From Lachnospiraceae bacterium (lineage in GTDB: Bacteria > Bacillota > Clostridia > Lachnospirales > Lachnospiraceae): 64,000 nucleotides of DNA. The stretch lies in assembly GCA_028692395.1 (NCBI GenBank), contig JAQUXP010000020.1, positions 1-64,000 of the forward strand. Direction: 5' to 3'. The notes beneath the pieces are model-generated. The model was given only the letters and a program-made list of their open reading frames with translations, did no database searches and had not been told where the DNA came from. The position numbers were made by a program, and so were the translations under genes. This document shows, piece by piece, positions 46,391 to 55,110 of this stretch (within the stretch, counting starts at the first letter, position 1; every line of letters begins with the position of its first letter).

Positions 46391-47755
46391 ATGTTATATA
46401 CAGACTTACCAAAAATTATTACGGAAACAGTTCCAGGACCTAAGGCTCAGGCAGTGATTGATCGCCGGACGGCAGCCGTTCCTAACGGGATCCGCTGTCA
46501 ATACCCGGTTGTTATCGAAAAAGGTGCCGGAGCAATGATTGAGGATGTAGACGGAAATAAATTCGTTGATTTTATCGGCGGTGTCGGTGTTTTGAATATC
46601 GGCTTCTCTCATCCGGAGGTAGTCGCTGCCGTGAAGGAGCAGGCTGACAAGTATTTTCATGGGATGTTCAATGTAGTAACCCATGAGGGTTATGTTGCAC
46701 TTGCCGAGAAGATGTGTGAGATCACTCCGGTGAAGGGCACCTCAAAAAAAGCATTCTTTGCCAACAGTGGTGCAGAGGCAGATGAAAATGCAGTTAAGGT
46801 TGCGAAGGGTTACACCAAGCGTCCAAATATCATCGTATTCTCCGGTGCATTTCACGGAAGAACTGCTATGACTATGGCGATGACCTCCAAGAAGGCATAT
46901 GCAAAGGATATGGGTCCACTCCCCGGCGGTGTTTTCCGGGCTCAGTTCCCGTACCTTTACCGGAAACCGGAAGGGATGCCGGAAGAAAGCGCAATTGCCT
47001 ATTATACAAAATCTCTGACGGATGTATTTGAAGAGTGTGCTGCCGCAGATACCATCGCTGCCATCGTGGTAGAACCGCTTCAGGGAGAAGGCGGCTTTAT
47101 TCCTGCACCAATTCCATGGATCAAAGCGGTCCGTGCAATCTGTGACCAGTACGGTATCCTGCTGATTGCCGATGAAGTACAGTCCGGCTTCTGCCGTACC
47201 GGAAAGATGTTTGCTTCTTCCTACTGGGCTGAGGCAGGTGTACAGCCTGATATTCTGGCTACTGCAAAGTCTATTGCCGGAGGTGTTCCGCTTTCCGCAA
47301 TCGTGGCTTCTCAGGAAATCATGGATGCTGTACCGGCAGGAACCATTGGTGGAACCTACTGTGGTAATCCTCTGGCATGCGCTGCTGCACTGAAGGTTAT
47401 CGAAATTATGGAACGTGACAATCTGGCTGAACGCTCTATGGAAATCGGTGAAAAAGTAAAAACCAGCTACCGGAAACTGGCTGAAAAATATGCGGTTGTA
47501 GGAGATATCCGGGGACTTGGCGGCATGGTAGGTATTGAGTTTGTCAAAGACACTGCAACAAAAGAGCCCTACCCGGAACTTGTTTCCGCTCTGATACAGG
47601 AAACTGCAAGCAAGGGTCTTCTTATCGAAAATGCCGGAACCTATGGAAATGTAATTCGTTTTCTGGCTCCGCTGGTTATCACCGATGAGCAGCTTGATGC
47701 AGGACTTGAGATCTTTGATGAGTGCGTGGGAAACTGCTTAAAAGCCCTGTCATAA
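46391..47755 (+). CDS. Class III aminotransferase (4-aminobutyrate aminotransferase type)
   Basis: A 454-aa PLP enzyme of the GabT group, moving an amino group from an omega-amino acid such as GABA to 2-oxoglutarate. Visible are FIGGVGVLNIGFSHPEV, the PLP phosphate-binding NSGAEADENAVK, FSGAFHGRT, LLIADEVQSGFCRTGK with the cofactor-contacting Asp, TAKSIAGGVPLSAI containing the Schiff-base lysine (~residue 294), and GTYCGNPLACAAAL. The ribosome binding site is AGGAGG. It is divergent from a PucR regulator gene. Exact amino donor unproven; an ornithine- or acetylornithine-type activity is less likely from these motifs. Confidence 0.88.
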   Translation: MLYTDLPKIITETVPGPKAQAVIDRRTAAVPNGIRCQYPVVIEKGAGAMIEDVDGNKFVDFIGGVGVLNIGFSHPEVVAAVKEQADKYFHGMFNVVTHEGYVALAEKMCEITPVKGTSKKAFFANSGAEADENAVKVAKGYTKRPNIIVFSGAFHGRTAMTMAMTSKKAYAKDMGPLPGGVFRAQFPYLYRKPEGMPEESAIAYYTKSLTDVFEECAAADTIAAIVVEPLQGEGGFIPAPIPWIKAVRAICDQYGILLIADEVQSGFCRTGKMFASSYWAEAGVQPDILATAKSIAGGVPLSAIVASQEIMDAVPAGTIGGTYCGNPLACAAALKVIEIMERDNLAERSMEIGEKVKTSYRKLAEKYAVVGDIRGLGGMVGIEFVKDTATKEPYPELVSALIQETASKGLLIENAGTYGNVIRFLAPLVITDEQLDAGLEIFDECVGNCLKALS

Positions 47756-47766
47756 ATTTGAGAACA

Positions 47767-48017
47767 GGGGCTGTTGCACGAAAGCTGCCCCAGGACAGGA
47801 GACTGCTGTCAGACACTGTTTCAGAGTCCAAGAGCATACAAAAAAGAATAGATTTTGCTAAAAACGTAAGTATTCAGCACAAACTCGTTTCACTCAAACA
47901 GTGTGCTGAATACTTACAACGCAAATTCTATTCTTTTTGTACGCTTAGGACTCCTGCAAATGTGTCTGACAGCAGTCTCCTGACCCGGGGAATCTTTCGT
48001 GCAACAGCCCCTTTTTT
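47767..48017 (+). repeat. Large palindromic element, copy C (~245 bp plus T-run)
   Basis: Copy C, core 47818-47962, lies between convergent genes. The inner stem (GTAAGTATTCAGCAC) is a perfect 15 bp and again differs from the other copies. Outer arms from GGGGCTGTTGCACGAAAG to its exact complement enclose AGGAGACTGCTGTCAGACAC. The right end runs into TTTTTT, so the whole structure looks like an intrinsic terminator, for the aminotransferase gene, with the element inside its stem. Confidence 0.9.
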
Positions 48018-48034
48018 AGTGGACTTGAGGTGGT

Positions 48035-50176
48035 CTAAAGGATCATGGTGAGACTGATTCTTTTCTTTGCCAGGTCTACGGAGAGGACTTTTACTTCTAC
48101 AATATCTCCTACGCTGACCACCTCCAGAGGGTGTTTGATGAATTTTTTATTGGTGATCTGGGAGATATGTACCAGGCCGTCCTGGTGCACACCGATGTCT
48201 ACAAAGGCACCAAAATCGATAACGTTTCGAACGGTTCCCTTCAAAACCATGCCTTCTTTCAGATCCTTCATGTCTAAAACATCGGTTCTGAGGATCGGGC
48301 GGGGCATCTCATCTCTGGGATCACGTCCTGGTTTCTGAAGTTCTTTTACGATATCTCTCAGGGGAATCTCGCCGATTCCAAGATCCTCTGCCATTTTTTT
48401 ATAATCTTTAATATAGATACTTCCCTTGCCATCAAAAAACTGCTCCAGCTCTAATCCACTGCTCTTGATGACTTCCTCTGCCGCCTGATAGCTTTCTGGA
48501 TGGACACTGGTGGAATCCAGAGGATTCTTTCCTCCGGTGATTCTCATAAAGCCTGCACACTGCTCAAAGGCCTTCGGACCAAGCTTGGCAACCTTTAAAA
48601 GCTGCTTACGGCTGGTGAATCGTCCATTCTCCTCACGGTAGGTAACAATATTTTTTGCAATTGCCTTGCTTACACCGGAGATATATTCCATAAGGGGTGC
48701 AGAAGCAGTATTCAGATCCACGCCTACCTTATTTACAGAATCTTCTACCACACCGCCCAGCTGTTCTCCCAGCTTCTTCTGGTTGCAGTCATGCTGATAC
48801 TGACCCACACCGATGGACTTGGGATCAATCTTTACCAGTTCTGCCAGGGGATCCTGTACACGTCTTGCGATGGAGGCAGCACTTCTCTGACCCACGTCAA
48901 AACCTGGAAACTCTTCCGTGGCAAGCTTACTTGCGGAATACACAGAGGCACCGGCTTCATTTGTGATGACATACTGTACCGGTTCCTTGATTTCCTTGAG
49001 AATTTCTACGATAATCTGCTCAGATTCCCGTGATGCGGTTCCATTTCCCACAGAGATTAAGGTTACATGATATTTACGAATCAGCTTGATTACCGTATCC
49101 TTTGCCGCACGAATCTTCGCTTCATTAGTGGGTGCCGTAGGGTACACAACCGTTGTGTCCAGGACCTTTCCGGTTGCATCTACAACTGCCAGCTTACAGC
49201 CGGTTCGAAATGCCGGATCCCAGCCAAGCACTACCTGACCCACGATGGGCGGCTGCAGCAAAAGCTGTTCCAGATTCTTTCCGAATACCTTGATCGCCCC
49301 ATCCTCGGCCTTTTCCGTCAGTTCACTTCTTACCTCACGCTCGATAGCAGGGGCAATCAGTCTGCGATAGGCGTCTGAGATCGTATTTTTTAAAACAGGG
49401 GTTGTGACTGGATTCTCACGAAGGATGATCTTTTTCTCCAGATAGCGCAGAATCTCCTCCTCTGGTGCTTCCACCTTCACCGTGAGAAACTTCTCTTTTT
49501 CCCCACGATTTAATGCCAGTATGCGATGTCCCGCAAGCTTTGGAATTGCCTCTTCAAAGCTATAATACATCTCGTAGACAGACGTTTCCTTTTCATCCTT
49601 GGCCACAGAGGTCATCACACCCTTTTTCATGGTTCTGTTTCGAATCTCTGCACGATAATCGGCTTCATCGGAAATGTTTTCTGCGATAATATCACAGGCT
49701 CCGCTGATGGCATCCTCCACTGTTTCCACCTGTTTTTCTTCGGAGATAAAAGCTGTGGCTTCCTCCTCCAGGGTCTTTTTTGTCATCTGCAGGGAGATAA
49801 TATTGGCCAGCCCTTCCAGTCCCTTTTCCCGGGCAATGGTTGCTCTGGTCCTTCGCTTCTGCTTATAGGGGCGATACAGATCTTCTACCACAACCAGCGT
49901 CTGTGCTGCCAGAATATCCTTCTTTAATTCCTCCGTAAGCTTCCCCTGCTCCTCAATTGCTGCCATGACCTGGGTTTTTCTGTCTTCCAGATTGCGCAGA
50001 TAGGTCAGACGATCAAACAGGTTACGAAGTACCTCATCATTGAGAGATCCGGTTGCTTCCTTTCTATATCTGGCGATGAAGGGTATGGTATTCCCCTCAT
50101 CGATCAGTTTTACTGCTGCTTCTGCCTGTCCTGGCTTAATCTCCAGTTCTGTAGCTAATACCTGTATAATATCCAT
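48035..50176 (-). CDS. tex: Tex family RNA-binding transcription accessory protein
   Basis: A 713-aa protein of the standard Tex length, with the helical N-terminal region (GNTIPFIARYRKEATGSLND), the YqgF-like RNase H fold (GWDPAFRTGCKLAVVD), a helix-hairpin-helix block (NTASAPLMEYISGVSKAIAKNIVTYREENG) and a C-terminal S1 domain (MVLKGTVRNVIDFGAFVDIGVHQDGLVHIS, ~640-710). Tex affects transcription and RNA turnover and is conserved in Firmicutes. It ends 18 bp from repeat C. Confidence 0.95.
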   Translation of the reverse strand: MDIIQVLATELEIKPGQAEAAVKLIDEGNTIPFIARYRKEATGSLNDEVLRNLFDRLTYLRNLEDRKTQVMAAIEEQGKLTEELKKDILAAQTLVVVEDLYRPYKQKRRTRATIAREKGLEGLANIISLQMTKKTLEEEATAFISEEKQVETVEDAISGACDIIAENISDEADYRAEIRNRTMKKGVMTSVAKDEKETSVYEMYYSFEEAIPKLAGHRILALNRGEKEKFLTVKVEAPEEEILRYLEKKIILRENPVTTPVLKNTISDAYRRLIAPAIEREVRSELTEKAEDGAIKVFGKNLEQLLLQPPIVGQVVLGWDPAFRTGCKLAVVDATGKVLDTTVVYPTAPTNEAKIRAAKDTVIKLIRKYHVTLISVGNGTASRESEQIIVEILKEIKEPVQYVITNEAGASVYSASKLATEEFPGFDVGQRSAASIARRVQDPLAELVKIDPKSIGVGQYQHDCNQKKLGEQLGGVVEDSVNKVGVDLNTASAPLMEYISGVSKAIAKNIVTYREENGRFTSRKQLLKVAKLGPKAFEQCAGFMRITGGKNPLDSTSVHPESYQAAEEVIKSSGLELEQFFDGKGSIYIKDYKKMAEDLGIGEIPLRDIVKELQKPGRDPRDEMPRPILRTDVLDMKDLKEGMVLKGTVRNVIDFGAFVDIGVHQDGLVHISQITNKKFIKHPLEVVSVGDIVEVKVLSVDLAKKRISLTMIL

Positions 50177-50222
50177 AAATCTGCTGTATTCCTCTCCTTC
50201 GTCTTCTCTGAATAGTTATCTA

Positions 50223-51605
50223 TTATTTCATATTTGCAAGAAATGCACAATAGCCTTTATATGCCTCGTAAATATCCGCTTTACTTGCGATTTCCCAGGG
50301 TGCATGCATAGACAGAAGAGCAATTCCACTGTCTATCACCCGCATACCGTAATTTGCCAGAATATAGGCGATTGTTCCGCCGCCGCCAAAGTCTACCTTG
50401 CCAAGCTCTGCCGTCTGGTAAGCAACCTCTGCCTGCTCCATAACATCACGTACCTCTGCCACATATTCAGCACTGGCGTCATTGGAACCGGATTTTCCCC
50501 GTGCTCCGGTATACTTGTTAAATACCAATCCCTGACCAAAGTATGCCGCATTCTTCTTCTCAAAAGCAGCTGCATAACCGGGATCAAAGGCTGCACTTAC
50601 ATCAGAAGAGAGCATGCAGGAATTGCGCAGGGCACGGCGCAGCAAAAGCTCCGAATAAGACCCCGTCAGATTCATAATCTCTGCGATGGTATCCTCAAAG
50701 AAATGAGACTGCATGCCAGTAGCGCCAACACTTCCAATCTCCTCCTTATCCACCAGAAGACAGATTGCAGTACGTTTCTGCGGCTTTGCCTCCAGCATTG
50801 CCACCAGGGAAGTATAGGCACAGATACGATCATCATGGCCATATCCCATAACCATGCTGCGGTCCAGTCCACAGTCTCTGGCCTTTCCTGCCGGTACTAC
50901 CTCAATCTCAGCAGAGATAAAATCCTCCTCACAAACTCCGTAGGTTCTCTCCAGAAGCTGCAGAATATTTGCTTTCACTGCATCCTTTTCTGTATCTGCC
51001 AGCGGCTGGCTTCCAATCAGCACATCCAGTCCTTCGCCCTCGATCACTTCCTTGGCTTTCTTCTCCAGCTGCTCTGCTGACAGATGAATCAGCAGATCTG
51101 AGATACAGAATACCGGATCACTTTCTTTCTCACCGATCTGAACCATCACCTTACTTCCATCACGCTTTACAATTACCCCATGCAGTGCCAAAGGAATGGT
51201 CACCCACTGGTACTTCTTAATTCCACCATAATAATGCGTATCCAAAAGCGTCATTCCCGTATCCTCGAACAGTGGATTCTGCTTCAGATCCAGCCTTGGA
51301 GAATCCACATGCGCACCAAGAATATTCATCCCCTGCTCCATAGGCTCCTCCCCAATCAATGCCAGAAGCAGTGATTTTCCCATGCACTCTGCATAGACCT
51401 TATCTCCACACTTCAAAGTCTCCTGGGTCTTAAGCTTTTCCTCCAGGTTTACATAACCTTCCTTTTCTGCCATGGCGATAGCGGCTGCCACACATTCCCG
51501 TTCCGTCTTATTCTCTGAAATATAGACCTTATATTCCTCACTTAATGCCTGCACTGCAGCCATTGCCTTCTCATCATAAGTATTCCATACATCTTTCTTA
51601 TACAT
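50223..51605 (-). CDS. M18 family aminopeptidase
   Basis: A 460-aa zinc aminopeptidase of the aspartyl aminopeptidase-like M18 family, chosen to start at MYKKDVWNTYDEK behind AAAGGTGG. Metal and catalytic motifs are GAHVDSPRLDLKQNPLFED, DKEEIGSVGATG (two acidic residues), YTSLVAML and the C-terminal SMHAPWE histidine. It removes N-terminal residues from peptides in the cytosol. The upstream intergenic stretch to nfo (about 75 bp) holds a copy of the 27-bp repeat. Confidence 0.93.
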   Translation of the reverse strand: MYKKDVWNTYDEKAMAAVQALSEEYKVYISENKTERECVAAAIAMAEKEGYVNLEEKLKTQETLKCGDKVYAECMGKSLLLALIGEEPMEQGMNILGAHVDSPRLDLKQNPLFEDTGMTLLDTHYYGGIKKYQWVTIPLALHGVIVKRDGSKVMVQIGEKESDPVFCISDLLIHLSAEQLEKKAKEVIEGEGLDVLIGSQPLADTEKDAVKANILQLLERTYGVCEEDFISAEIEVVPAGKARDCGLDRSMVMGYGHDDRICAYTSLVAMLEAKPQKRTAICLLVDKEEIGSVGATGMQSHFFEDTIAEIMNLTGSYSELLLRRALRNSCMLSSDVSAAFDPGYAAAFEKKNAAYFGQGLVFNKYTGARGKSGSNDASAEYVAEVRDVMEQAEVAYQTAELGKVDFGGGGTIAYILANYGMRVIDSGIALLSMHAPWEIASKADIYEAYKGYCAFLANMK

Positions 51606-51656
51606 TGTTCTTACCACCTTTCGTCTATCTTTTTCTTGTGCTATATTAACGATTGA

Positions 51657-51683
51657 GTAACTGTTCAATGCCTGACCGGTTAC
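51657..51683. repeat. 27-bp hairpin repeat, copy 4 (overlaps nfo stop)
   Basis: GTAACTGTTC-7 nt-GACCGGTTAC. On the minus strand its first bases, GTAAC, supply the TAA stop codon of nfo, so the element overlaps the 3' end of the coding region by four bases. Confidence 0.75.
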
Positions 51684-52504
51684 ATGCTTCGAAGCATGGC
51701 GATTTCTTCCGTCCATCCTGCATCATCGTTAGGAGTTTCCAGAATAAGAGGAAGTTTTCCAAGAACCGGATGCCTCACAATTGCTGTAAATGCCGCAAGT
51801 CCGATATGGCCCTCCCCGATTCTGGCATGCCTGTCTTTATGGGCACCCAGCGGATTCATACTGTCATTCATATGCACGGCTTTGAGATGCTCCAGTCCGA
51901 TGATCCGATCAAATTCCTGCAGTACGCCATCCAGGTCATCTGCTATATTATAGCCTGCATCCCACACATGGCAGGTGTCCAGACAGATACCTGTCTTTTC
52001 CTTTAATTCTACCCGCTCCCGGATAGCCTGCAGTTCCTCGAAGCTTCTTCCTACCTCCGAGCCCTTACCCGACATGGTTTCCAGCAGTACCATCGTCTGC
52101 TGCTCCGGTTTCAGAACATCATTTAGAATCTCCGCTATCTTCTCAATTCCTGTCTGGGTTCCCTGACCCACATGACTGCCCGGATGAAAATTATAATAAT
52201 TTCCCGGTGTATATTCCATGCGCCGCAGATCATCTGCAAAGGTTTCCCGGGCAAAGGTACGCAGTTCCTCTCTGGCTGCACAGGCATTCAGGGTGTATGG
52301 CGCATGCGCCACAATTGGACCAAATTCCTGCTCCCTGGCAATCACCAGATACTTCTCCACATCTGCCGGGTCTATGGCCTTGGCTTTTCCACCTCTTGGG
52401 TTTCTGGTAAAAAATGCAAAGGTGGTTGCACCCAGCTTGAGCGCCTGTTTTCCCATGACTTCATAGCCCTTGGAAGAAGAGATATGACTTCCTATATAAC
52501 GCAT
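51680..52504 (-). CDS. nfo: Deoxyribonuclease IV (endonuclease IV)
   Basis: A 274-aa AP endonuclease with a TIM barrel and three metal ions that cleaves DNA at abasic sites. The N-terminus [96 protein letters not shown] and LILETPNDD are all the expected family motifs with their histidines and acids. It lies 34 bp after feoB in the same direction. Confidence 0.95.
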   Translation of the reverse strand: MRYIGSHISSSKGYEVMGKQALKLGATTFAFFTRNPRGGKAKAIDPADVEKYLVIAREQEFGPIVAHAPYTLNACAAREELRTFARETFADDLRRMEYTPGNYYNFHPGSHVGQGTQTGIEKIAEILNDVLKPEQQTMVLLETMSGKGSEVGRSFEELQAIRERVELKEKTGICLDTCHVWDAGYNIADDLDGVLQEFDRIIGLEHLKAVHMNDSMNPLGAHKDRHARIGEGHIGLAAFTAIVRHPVLGKLPLILETPNDDAGWTEEIAMLRSM

Positions 52505-52538
52505 AACATGAATCTCCTCTCTGAATCGTTCTCTCGCC

Positions 52539-54923
52539 TCAGACCGCTCCGAAAAGCATACCGATCAGCTTTACAGCCAGTGCCGCAAGCCAGGCAATCA
52601 AACACTGTTCTGCCACAACGGCAATTGCCCATCGGGTTCCCAGTTCTCTTTTAATAGAAGTAATCGCTGCCACACAAGGCGTGTAAAGCAGACAGAAAAC
52701 CAGCAGGCTTGCCGCTGCCACAGGAGTGATCGCTCCCACCAGCTCAGCCGTGCTGCCAAACAATACAGACAAAGTAGCCACAACACTTTCCTTTGCCATA
52801 AATCCTGTAATCAATGCAGTGGATATCCGCCAGTCTCCAAATCCCAGCGGTGCGAAAACCGGTGCGATCCAGCCTGCCATCATAGCAAGAATACTGTCTT
52901 TTGAATCATTTACCACATTCAGATGCACATTGAAGGTCTGCAAAAACCAGATAATCATAGTAGCGATGAAGATTACGGTAAATGCACGCTGCAGAAAATC
53001 CTTCGCCTTGTCCCAAAGCAGCATCCCCACATTCTTTGCTCCCGGCATCCGATAGTTCGGAAGCTCCATGACAAACGGCACTGCTTCTCCCCGAAACATA
53101 GTCCCCTTCATCAATAATGCCATAAGAATTCCTATAAGCATGCCCAGAAGATATAATCCAATCATCACAATCGCACCATGTCCCGGGAAAAATGCTGCCG
53201 CAAAGAAAGCATAGATGGGAAGCTTTGCAGAGCAGCTCATAAATGGTGTCAGAAGAATCGTCATCTTACGGTCACGTTCCGATGGCAGGGTTCTTGTGGC
53301 CATAACGCCCGGAACCGTGCAGCCAAAACCAATCAGCATCGGTACGATACTTCTTCCAGAAAGACCAATCTTTCTCAGCAGCTTATCCATCACGAATGCC
53401 ACTCTGGCGATATAGCCGCTGTCTTCCATCAATGACAGGAAAAAGAACAGGGTTACGATAATCGGCAGGAAGGACAGTACGCTTCCCACGCCATTAAAGA
53501 TGCCGTCTATTACAAGCGACTGGAGCACACGATTTACATGAGCTGCTGTAAGTGCCTGATCAACCAGCCTGGATAATTCTGTAATTCCCAGATCCAGCAG
53601 ATTCTGCATCGCCGCCCCGATCACATTAAAGGTCAGCCAGAACACCAGACCCATAATGCCGATAAATGCCGGTATTGCCGTGTATTTTCCGGTCAGAATC
53701 CGGTCTATCCTGGCACTTCTTGCATGCTCTCTGCTTTCGTGTGGTTTTACTACTGTGGCATCACATACCTCCTGAATAAAGGAAAAACGCATATCTGCAA
53801 TAGCTGCCGCTCGATCCAGACCGCTTTCTTTCTCCATCTGATGTATAATATGTTCCAACATTTCTTTTTCATTCTGTTCCAGATTTAATTTTTCTTCAAT
53901 TCTCTGATCTCCCTCCGCCAGCTTACTGGCTGCAAAGCGGATGGGAATATTCGCCTTTTCTGCATGATCCTCGATCAAATGCATGATTCCGTGAAGGCAT
54001 CTATGTACTGCACCGCCATGCTGATCCTCCCTGCAGAAATCAATTCTTCCAGGACGCTCCTGATATTTTGCCACATGCACCGCATGCTTGATCAGCTCAT
54101 CAATACCCTCATTTTTTGATGCGGAGATGGGAACCACAGGAATGCCCAGCATATCCTCCATCTCATTGACCAGAATCGAGCCTCCATTTTCCCGCACCTC
54201 ATCCATCATGTTGAGAGCAAGCACCATGGGGATTCCAAGCTCCATCAGCTGCATGGTCAGGTACATATTTCTTTCTATATTAGAAGCATCTACAATATTG
54301 ATGATGCCCCGGGGATGTTCATCCATAACAAACTGCCGGGTTACGATCTCTTCACTGGTATAAGGTGACATAGAATAGATACCAGGCAGGTCCGTAATCA
54401 GCGTATTGCTGTAGCCCTTAATAACACCATCCTTTCGATCCACCGTAACGCCGGGAAAATTTCCCACATGCTGGTTCGCTCCGGTGAGCTGATTAAACAG
54501 TGTGGTCTTTCCGCAATTTTGATTACCTGCCAGTGCAAAGGTCAGCGTTTCTCCTTCCGGAAGGGGGTGTTCATCGGCCTTCACATGATATTTTCCGCCC
54601 TCACCAAGACCAGGGTGAACGATGTTCTTCCCGATTCTCTTTTTCCCGGCTTTCTCTTGCCCTGAAGCTTCCGTATCCTGCATGGTTTTCCCATCCTCAC
54701 GGGTATCCTGAATCTCTATCTGCTGGGCATCTGCCACTCGAAGTGTCAGCTCATAGCCGTGAATCATAAACTCCATGGGATCTCCCATAGGAGCATATTT
54801 TACCAGTTTGATGGTGGCACCCGGTATTACACCCATATCCAGAAAATGCTGCCGCAGGGCACCCTCTCCGCCAATCACTGTAATTGTTGCACTCCTGCCA
54901 ATCGGCAAATCCTTTAGTGTCAT
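52539..54923 (-). CDS. feoB: Ferrous iron transporter B with fused N-terminal FeoA domain
   Basis: A 794-aa GTPase-transporter that takes up Fe(II) across the membrane. Residues 1-75 are a complete FeoA domain ([30 protein letters not shown]), normally a separate protein. After a basic linker comes the G domain: G1 [18 protein letters not shown]3 DLPGIYSM, and NMMDEV as G4 (~130-300). The rest is about ten membrane helices with the Gate motifs ([33 protein letters not shown]). GAGGAGGG gives a strong ribosome binding site. FeoA-FeoB fusions are known in Clostridia. Confidence 0.94.
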   Translation of the reverse strand: MTLKDLPIGRSATITVIGGEGALRQHFLDMGVIPGATIKLVKYAPMGDPMEFMIHGYELTLRVADAQQIEIQDTREDGKTMQDTEASGQEKAGKKRIGKNIVHPGLGEGGKYHVKADEHPLPEGETLTFALAGNQNCGKTTLFNQLTGANQHVGNFPGVTVDRKDGVIKGYSNTLITDLPGIYSMSPYTSEEIVTRQFVMDEHPRGIINIVDASNIERNMYLTMQLMELGIPMVLALNMMDEVRENGGSILVNEMEDMLGIPVVPISASKNEGIDELIKHAVHVAKYQERPGRIDFCREDQHGGAVHRCLHGIMHLIEDHAEKANIPIRFAASKLAEGDQRIEEKLNLEQNEKEMLEHIIHQMEKESGLDRAAAIADMRFSFIQEVCDATVVKPHESREHARSARIDRILTGKYTAIPAFIGIMGLVFWLTFNVIGAAMQNLLDLGITELSRLVDQALTAAHVNRVLQSLVIDGIFNGVGSVLSFLPIIVTLFFFLSLMEDSGYIARVAFVMDKLLRKIGLSGRSIVPMLIGFGCTVPGVMATRTLPSERDRKMTILLTPFMSCSAKLPIYAFFAAAFFPGHGAIVMIGLYLLGMLIGILMALLMKGTMFRGEAVPFVMELPNYRMPGAKNVGMLLWDKAKDFLQRAFTVIFIATMIIWFLQTFNVHLNVVNDSKDSILAMMAGWIAPVFAPLGFGDWRISTALITGFMAKESVVATLSVLFGSTAELVGAITPVAAASLLVFCLLYTPCVAAITSIKRELGTRWAIAVVAEQCLIAWLAALAVKLIGMLFGAV

Positions 54924-55034
54924 CTTTCTATTCCCTCCTCAGGTTTCCTATGCTTACATGAAACTTATTTAGGAAACGACGTACTAGATAAGTATAACTC
55001 ATTCCGCCCAAGACATCCACCCGGAATTTATAAA

Positions 55035-55077
55035 AAAATGACGGGATCGTGTTTTTCAGACACAATTCCGTCATTTT
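55035..55077 (-). terminator. Terminator of the PAS hybrid kinase gene
   Basis: A hairpin AAAATGACGGGATCGTGT / ACACAATTCCGTCATTTT with a short loop. On the minus strand it is followed by TTTTTTT and lies 34 bp past the stop codon. Confidence 0.85.
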
Positions 55078-55110
55078 CTCTATCACTTTTTTCTCCCGGA
55101 AACACTGCTT

